Source of the DNA: Pseudarthrobacter sulfonivorans
GTDB taxonomy: Bacteria > Actinomycetota > Actinomycetes > Actinomycetales > Micrococcaceae
Direction: 5' to 3'
DNA: 64,000 nucleotides
NCBI RefSeq assembly: GCF_024391045.1
Contig: NZ_JANFCZ010000001.1
Location: forward strand, 242,743-306,742
Part shown: piece after piece, positions 60,561 to 64,000 of the stretch
How positions within the stretch are numbered: position 1 is the stretch's first letter
How the letters are laid out: each line of letters begins with the position of its first letter
Notes under the pieces: generated by a model
What the model was told of the DNA's origin: nothing
The model's database searches: none
What the model saw: the letters and a program-made list of their open reading frames with translations, nothing else
Made by a program: the position numbers and the translations under genes

Positions 60561-63163
60561 GCACCGCTTCCGACCTCAGGCCCAGGGCGTCCTCGCGGCG
60601 GCAGGAGGGATCGTCCTTCGCAGACGGGCAGACGGCCTGGCACTTCTTGCTCGACGCCGGTGTCCTCACTATCTTGCTCGGGCTCGGCGTCCTGGGTTTC
60701 AGCCTCAGTTTCGGCGGCGACCCGTACTACCTGATCTCCGGATTCGGCGGCATCATCCTGGGACTGGGCATCGCAGCCCTCAACGTACACCTGCGCCTCG
60801 GCCTGCTGATTACCACAGCCCTCACCCTGGGCGCGTACCTGGTCTTCGGCACGTTCCTCGCCGTGCCGGATGCTGCGATCGCAGGGTTCGTCCCCAGCCT
60901 TGACTCCCTGCGCACCCTGCTGCTGGGCGTGGTGTTCGCCTGGAAGGACATGCTCACGGTGGGTGTTCCGGTGGGGTCCGCCGGGGGAGTCCTGATTGTC
61001 CCGTTCCTGAGTTCACTGCTCATGGCGTTGGTGGCAGGCCTGCTGATCTGGCGGCTGAAAAGCCCCTACTGGCCGCTGCTTCCGGTGCTGGCCCTCTTTG
61101 TCACCGGCATCGCGTTCAGCACCAACGCCGCCTTCCTGACGGTTGAGCGCGGCATTGGACTGACCGTCGTCGCCATTGCCTGGGCCACTTTCCGCCGGGA
61201 CGCGCTGCGCCGCAGTGATACCCGTAAAGTCTCCGTTAACCGTCCCCAGACGGATACAGCCACGGCGCAGCGGGCCAAGCTCCGCCGCCTGGGCACGGCA
61301 GGCGCCGTCATCGCGGCCAGCGTGGCCATCACTGCCGTGGCCGCGCCCCTGGTCACCGCAGGCAGCGACCGCAAGGTCCTGCGCAACGTTGTGGTCCCGC
61401 CCTTCGACCCCAAGGACTACATCACGCCCCTGGCCAGCTTCCGTACCTTAGTCAAAGACCAGAAGGACGACACGCTCTTCGTCGTCAAGGGACTCCCGCG
61501 GGACGGCAGGGTCCGGCTGGGCGCCCTGGACGCCTTCAACGGCACCAACTACAACATGGACCCCAACGGTTCAGGGAGCTTCAGCAAAGTGGGCGACGCC
61601 AAGTCCATCAACACCCTGGCCGACACCTCAAGCGTGGTGCCCGCCAACGACTACTCCATCGGCATCACCATCGAGGACTACCAGGGGTACTTCGTCCCCG
61701 GCGGCCGCAAGATCACCGGCCTGAGCTTTGACGAGAACGCGTCAGCGGCGGCTTCCGGCCTCTATTTCAACGCCGGCACGGACACCGCCGTCACCACCCA
61801 GGGCCTGTCCAAGGGCGATTCCTACAGCGTCCAGGTCTCCGAGCCCGTCAAGCTCGAGCACGGCCAGCTGACGCAGTACGACTTCGCAAAGATCACCCTT
61901 CCTGATGCGCTGGAAGTGCCGCCGGTGGTAGGGTCCCAGGCCAACGACCTCTCGGCGGACGCGCCCACCCCCATTGACCGCGTACGCCAGATCGAAGCTC
62001 ATTTCCAGAAGACCGGGGCGTTCAGCAACGGCCTGGTCACCGAAGGCCAGCTGCCCAGCGTGTCGGGCCACAGTTCGTCCCGCATCAGGAACCTGCTGTC
62101 CGCCAAGCAGATGCTCGGCGACGACGAACAGTACGCCGTGTCCATGTCGCTGATGCTCCGGCATCTGGGCATCCCGTCACGCGTCGTGATGGGGTTCTAC
62201 CCTGATCCCACCAGCCCGGAGAACGGTGCCGGTGAAGTCAAGATCACGGGCAAGGACGTCCACGCCTGGGTGGAAGTCGCCTTCGACCGGGTGGGCTGGG
62301 TCAGCTTCGATCCCACCCCACCCAAGGACAATATCCCCATCCCGCCTGACCCTGAAAACAAGTCCAAGCCCAAGCCCCAGGTCCTGCAGCCACCGCCCCC
62401 GCCGCAGGAACCGGTGGACCTGCCGACGGATTCCTCGCCGGACGCCCTTGACGCGGATGAGAAGAAAAACAACCCCTGGCTGTTCTGGGGTGCCCTGCTC
62501 AGTGCCCTGGGCGTGGCCCTGATCCCCGTGGCAATCCTCGCGTTGCCGCTGCTGCTCATCGCCCTCCTCAAATCACGACGCCGGAAGGCGCGTTTCAGCG
62601 AGGGGCACCCCGCGCAGCGTGTCGGCGGAGGGTGGAATGAGGTCCTGAGCCTGGCAACTGACATGGGCGCCGGCATTGACACGCGTGCAACGCGTCGCGA
62701 AAGTGCCGTGGTGGTCGCGGAGGCTTTCCCTGCCACCGGACGAACCACCACCATGCTGGCCGACCGCGCGGATGCCTCAATCTTCGGCGCCGGCCAGCCC
62801 ACCGAGGAGGAAGTCAAGGAGTACTGGACCATCGTGGACGGTTCCCTGAAGGAAATGACCGGAACCGTGGGATTCTGGCGCCGGCAGCGGGCCCGGTTCT
62901 CACCCCGGTCGCTGCTGGCCGATGGCCGGACCGCCCTGAAACTGCGCAGCGCGCGGCTGGGGCAGTTGCTGCCGTCACGTTCCGCCAGGGCTGCGGCGGC
63001 ACCACCGCCCGCCGCAGGTAGGGTGGAGACCGTTCCTGAGGGTGCCGGCAGTACTGGGCCTGCGCTGCCGGGAAATGGATCAGGCAAAACGGCGGCCGCC
63101 CCCGAGGCAACCGGGACCACTGTTCTGCGGACCCCTGGCAGGAAGAACCACACTGAATCATGA
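60557..63163 (+). CDS. Transglutaminase-fold membrane protein with catalytic Cys replaced by Asp
   Basis: The 868-residue protein has several N-terminal membrane helices (residues about 30-230), an extracytoplasmic region with a transglutaminase core, a Pro-rich linker (about 605-635), one more helix (about 645-670) and a long cytoplasmic tail rich in Arg/Ala/Pro. The core reads LSAKQMLGDDEQYAVSMSLM and HLGIPSRVVMGFYP, then HAWVEVAFDRVGWVSFDPTP. His569 and Asp585 are in place, but the residue matching the Cys of GDCEQYA is Asp523, so it is probably not a thiol enzyme. 4-nt overlaps bind it to both neighbours. Resembles TgpA/DUF3488 proteins. Confidence 0.88.
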   Translation: MSTASDLRPRASSRRQEGSSFADGQTAWHFLLDAGVLTILLGLGVLGFSLSFGGDPYYLISGFGGIILGLGIAALNVHLRLGLLITTALTLGAYLVFGTFLAVPDAAIAGFVPSLDSLRTLLLGVVFAWKDMLTVGVPVGSAGGVLIVPFLSSLLMALVAGLLIWRLKSPYWPLLPVLALFVTGIAFSTNAAFLTVERGIGLTVVAIAWATFRRDALRRSDTRKVSVNRPQTDTATAQRAKLRRLGTAGAVIAASVAITAVAAPLVTAGSDRKVLRNVVVPPFDPKDYITPLASFRTLVKDQKDDTLFVVKGLPRDGRVRLGALDAFNGTNYNMDPNGSGSFSKVGDAKSINTLADTSSVVPANDYSIGITIEDYQGYFVPGGRKITGLSFDENASAAASGLYFNAGTDTAVTTQGLSKGDSYSVQVSEPVKLEHGQLTQYDFAKITLPDALEVPPVVGSQANDLSADAPTPIDRVRQIEAHFQKTGAFSNGLVTEGQLPSVSGHSSSRIRNLLSAKQMLGDDEQYAVSMSLMLRHLGIPSRVVMGFYPDPTSPENGAGEVKITGKDVHAWVEVAFDRVGWVSFDPTPPKDNIPIPPDPENKSKPKPQVLQPPPPPQEPVDLPTDSSPDALDADEKKNNPWLFWGALLSALGVALIPVAILALPLLLIALLKSRRRKARFSEGHPAQRVGGGWNEVLSLATDMGAGIDTRATRRESAVVVAEAFPATGRTTTMLADRADASIFGAGQPTEEEVKEYWTIVDGSLKEMTGTVGFWRRQRARFSPRSLLADGRTALKLRSARLGQLLPSRSARAAAAPPPAAGRVETVPEGAGSTGPALPGNGSGKTAAAPEATGTTVLRTPGRKNHTES

Positions 63164-64000
63164 TGACCGAGCCCGAACGCTGCCAGCGGTGCCAGCAACT
63201 TGTCCGCGGCGGCGCCACGTTCTGCACAGCCTGCGGGGCCCCGCTGCCCAACAGGTCTGCCCGCAGCGTCCGCAATGTGGACCATGCGCAGCGGGCCATG
63301 ATGCAAAGCGCCACGGCGCACGCAGGGCCGATTCCCGGTACTATCCCGGTAGTACAAACGGCTCCAGGGGGAGGAACGGGAATGGCAGCCAATCTTGAGC
63401 TGGTGCCGGCCAGGGCCGGCAAACGGCTTGGCGCCGCAGTCCTGGACTGGCTGGCACCCGTCGCAGTCCTGGTGGTGACCTTCGCCATTGGCTTTGCCGG
63501 CATCACCCGCACGCAAAGCGGCGGATTCATCATCTATGACACGTCATCCCTGGTCCTGTTTGGCGGCATCGGCCTGGGGCTGACGCTCGTTTACGTGGTG
63601 GTCCTCGCGGGCATGGAAGGCCGCTCCGGAACCACCATCGGCAACCGGGCCATGGGTATCCGCAGTGCTGACAAGGACGGCTACGCCCCCGGCACCGGGG
63701 GAGTGTTCCTGCGTGGCCTGGTCACCGGGGCCGGAATCATCCTGGCGCTCCTGGCGGCCGTGCTGATCGTCATCTTCAAATGGTTCGACATTGCGCTGTT
63801 CATCCTGGGGCCGCTGCTGCTGGTCGGTGCCGCCTGGGCTGTCCTGGTGGTGGTCTCCAATACCTGGGACGCCAATGGCAGGCTCCGGGGCTGGCATGAT
63901 GCTGCCGCGAAAACCCTGGTCTTCGACGTCACGGCGGGCCGCAACCCCATCACCTCGGGCGGGATCCAGGGCCCGTACAGTTTCGCGCCCCTGGACCTGC
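63160..64000 (+). CDS. Zinc-ribbon RDD-family membrane protein, 3'-truncated by window edge
   Basis: This gene is open to the window end, so at least 280 residues. The N-terminus is a double CXXC zinc ribbon (RCQRCQQLVRGGATFCTACGAPL). After a linker, the RDD domain begins LVPARAGKRLGAAVLDWLAPVAVLVV, with GRSGTTIGNRAMGIRSADKDG and GRLRGWHDAAAKTLVFDV, and four hydrophobic helices. The start ATG 63160 overlaps the previous stop (ATGA). Related actinobacterial clusters continue with a PP2C phosphatase and FHA/kinase genes; none can be seen here. Confidence 0.85.
   Translation, partial: MMTEPERCQRCQQLVRGGATFCTACGAPLPNRSARSVRNVDHAQRAMMQSATAHAGPIPGTIPVVQTAPGGGTGMAANLELVPARAGKRLGAAVLDWLAPVAVLVVTFAIGFAGITRTQSGGFIIYDTSSLVLFGGIGLGLTLVYVVVLAGMEGRSGTTIGNRAMGIRSADKDGYAPGTGGVFLRGLVTGAGIILALLAAVLIVIFKWFDIALFILGPLLLVGAAWAVLVVVSNTWDANGRLRGWHDAAAKTLVFDVTAGRNPITSGGIQGPYSFAPLDL

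Overview
The window is about 64 kb of high-GC actinobacterial chromosome. The most likely source is a soil Micrococcaceae of the Arthrobacter/Pseudarthrobacter type. Supporting features are strong C/G bias at third positions, frequent GTG and TTG starts, leaderless promoters, an SCO4848-type membrane protein, a DUF2505 protein, a three-subunit (alpha/beta/epsilon) acyl-CoA carboxylase, an LpdA-type quinone dehydrogenase without redox cysteines, and an NnaR-type HemD/winged-helix regulator. I see no CRISPR array, prophage, transposase, tRNA or rRNA.

Layout. 0-11 kb: the end of a large LuxR-type regulator, a 456-nt gap with strong RNA-hairpin potential, sufS-sufU, a minus-strand trio (SDR/DUF2867, DUF2505, SCO4848), mfd and a membrane metal-dependent hydrolase. 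11-21 kb: deoC, then the nitrite-assimilation block (FAD reductase, nnaR, cobA, nirB, with nirD divergent), a phosphohexomutase and a purine nucleoside phosphorylase. 21-27.5 kb: an LpdA-like dehydrogenase, a frame-disrupted Lgt-like gene, an aldehyde dehydrogenase, an orphan, pirin and an AhpD-like protein. 27.6-33 kb: the nitrate block narK-nasA-nasB. 33-44 kb: an MHS transporter, an amidotransferase, an NTF2-like protein, the acyl-CoA carboxylase alpha subunit, maf, an MMPL exporter with its TetR repressor, a small secreted protein and a dicarboxylate symporter. 44-51.7 kb: a DUF885 peptidase-like protein, accE-accD, an SDR, birA, a PH-domain membrane protein and a class III nucleotide cyclase. 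52-64 kb: a surface-protein operon encoding a 2038-residue Ig-like/FN3 protein, a MoxR ATPase, a DUF58 protein, a transglutaminase-fold membrane protein whose catalytic Cys is Asp, and a zinc-ribbon RDD protein cut by the window edge.

How the parts fit. Nitrate would enter through NarK, be reduced by NasA/NasB to nitrite and by NirB/NirD to ammonium, with siroheme made through CobA. The two blocks are 10 kb apart but share a 38-bp four-box GlnR-like operator, each 10 bp upstream of a TANNNT -10. The two carboxylase loci (35.9-37.8 and 46-47.8 kb) share a different palindrome, TGTAG-N5-CTACA, which suggests co-regulation, and birA next to accD would biotinylate the alpha subunit. Four related long palindromes each sit 2-23 nt after the stop codon of a minus-strand gene. 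The 52-64 kb operon is the best candidate for an under-described system.
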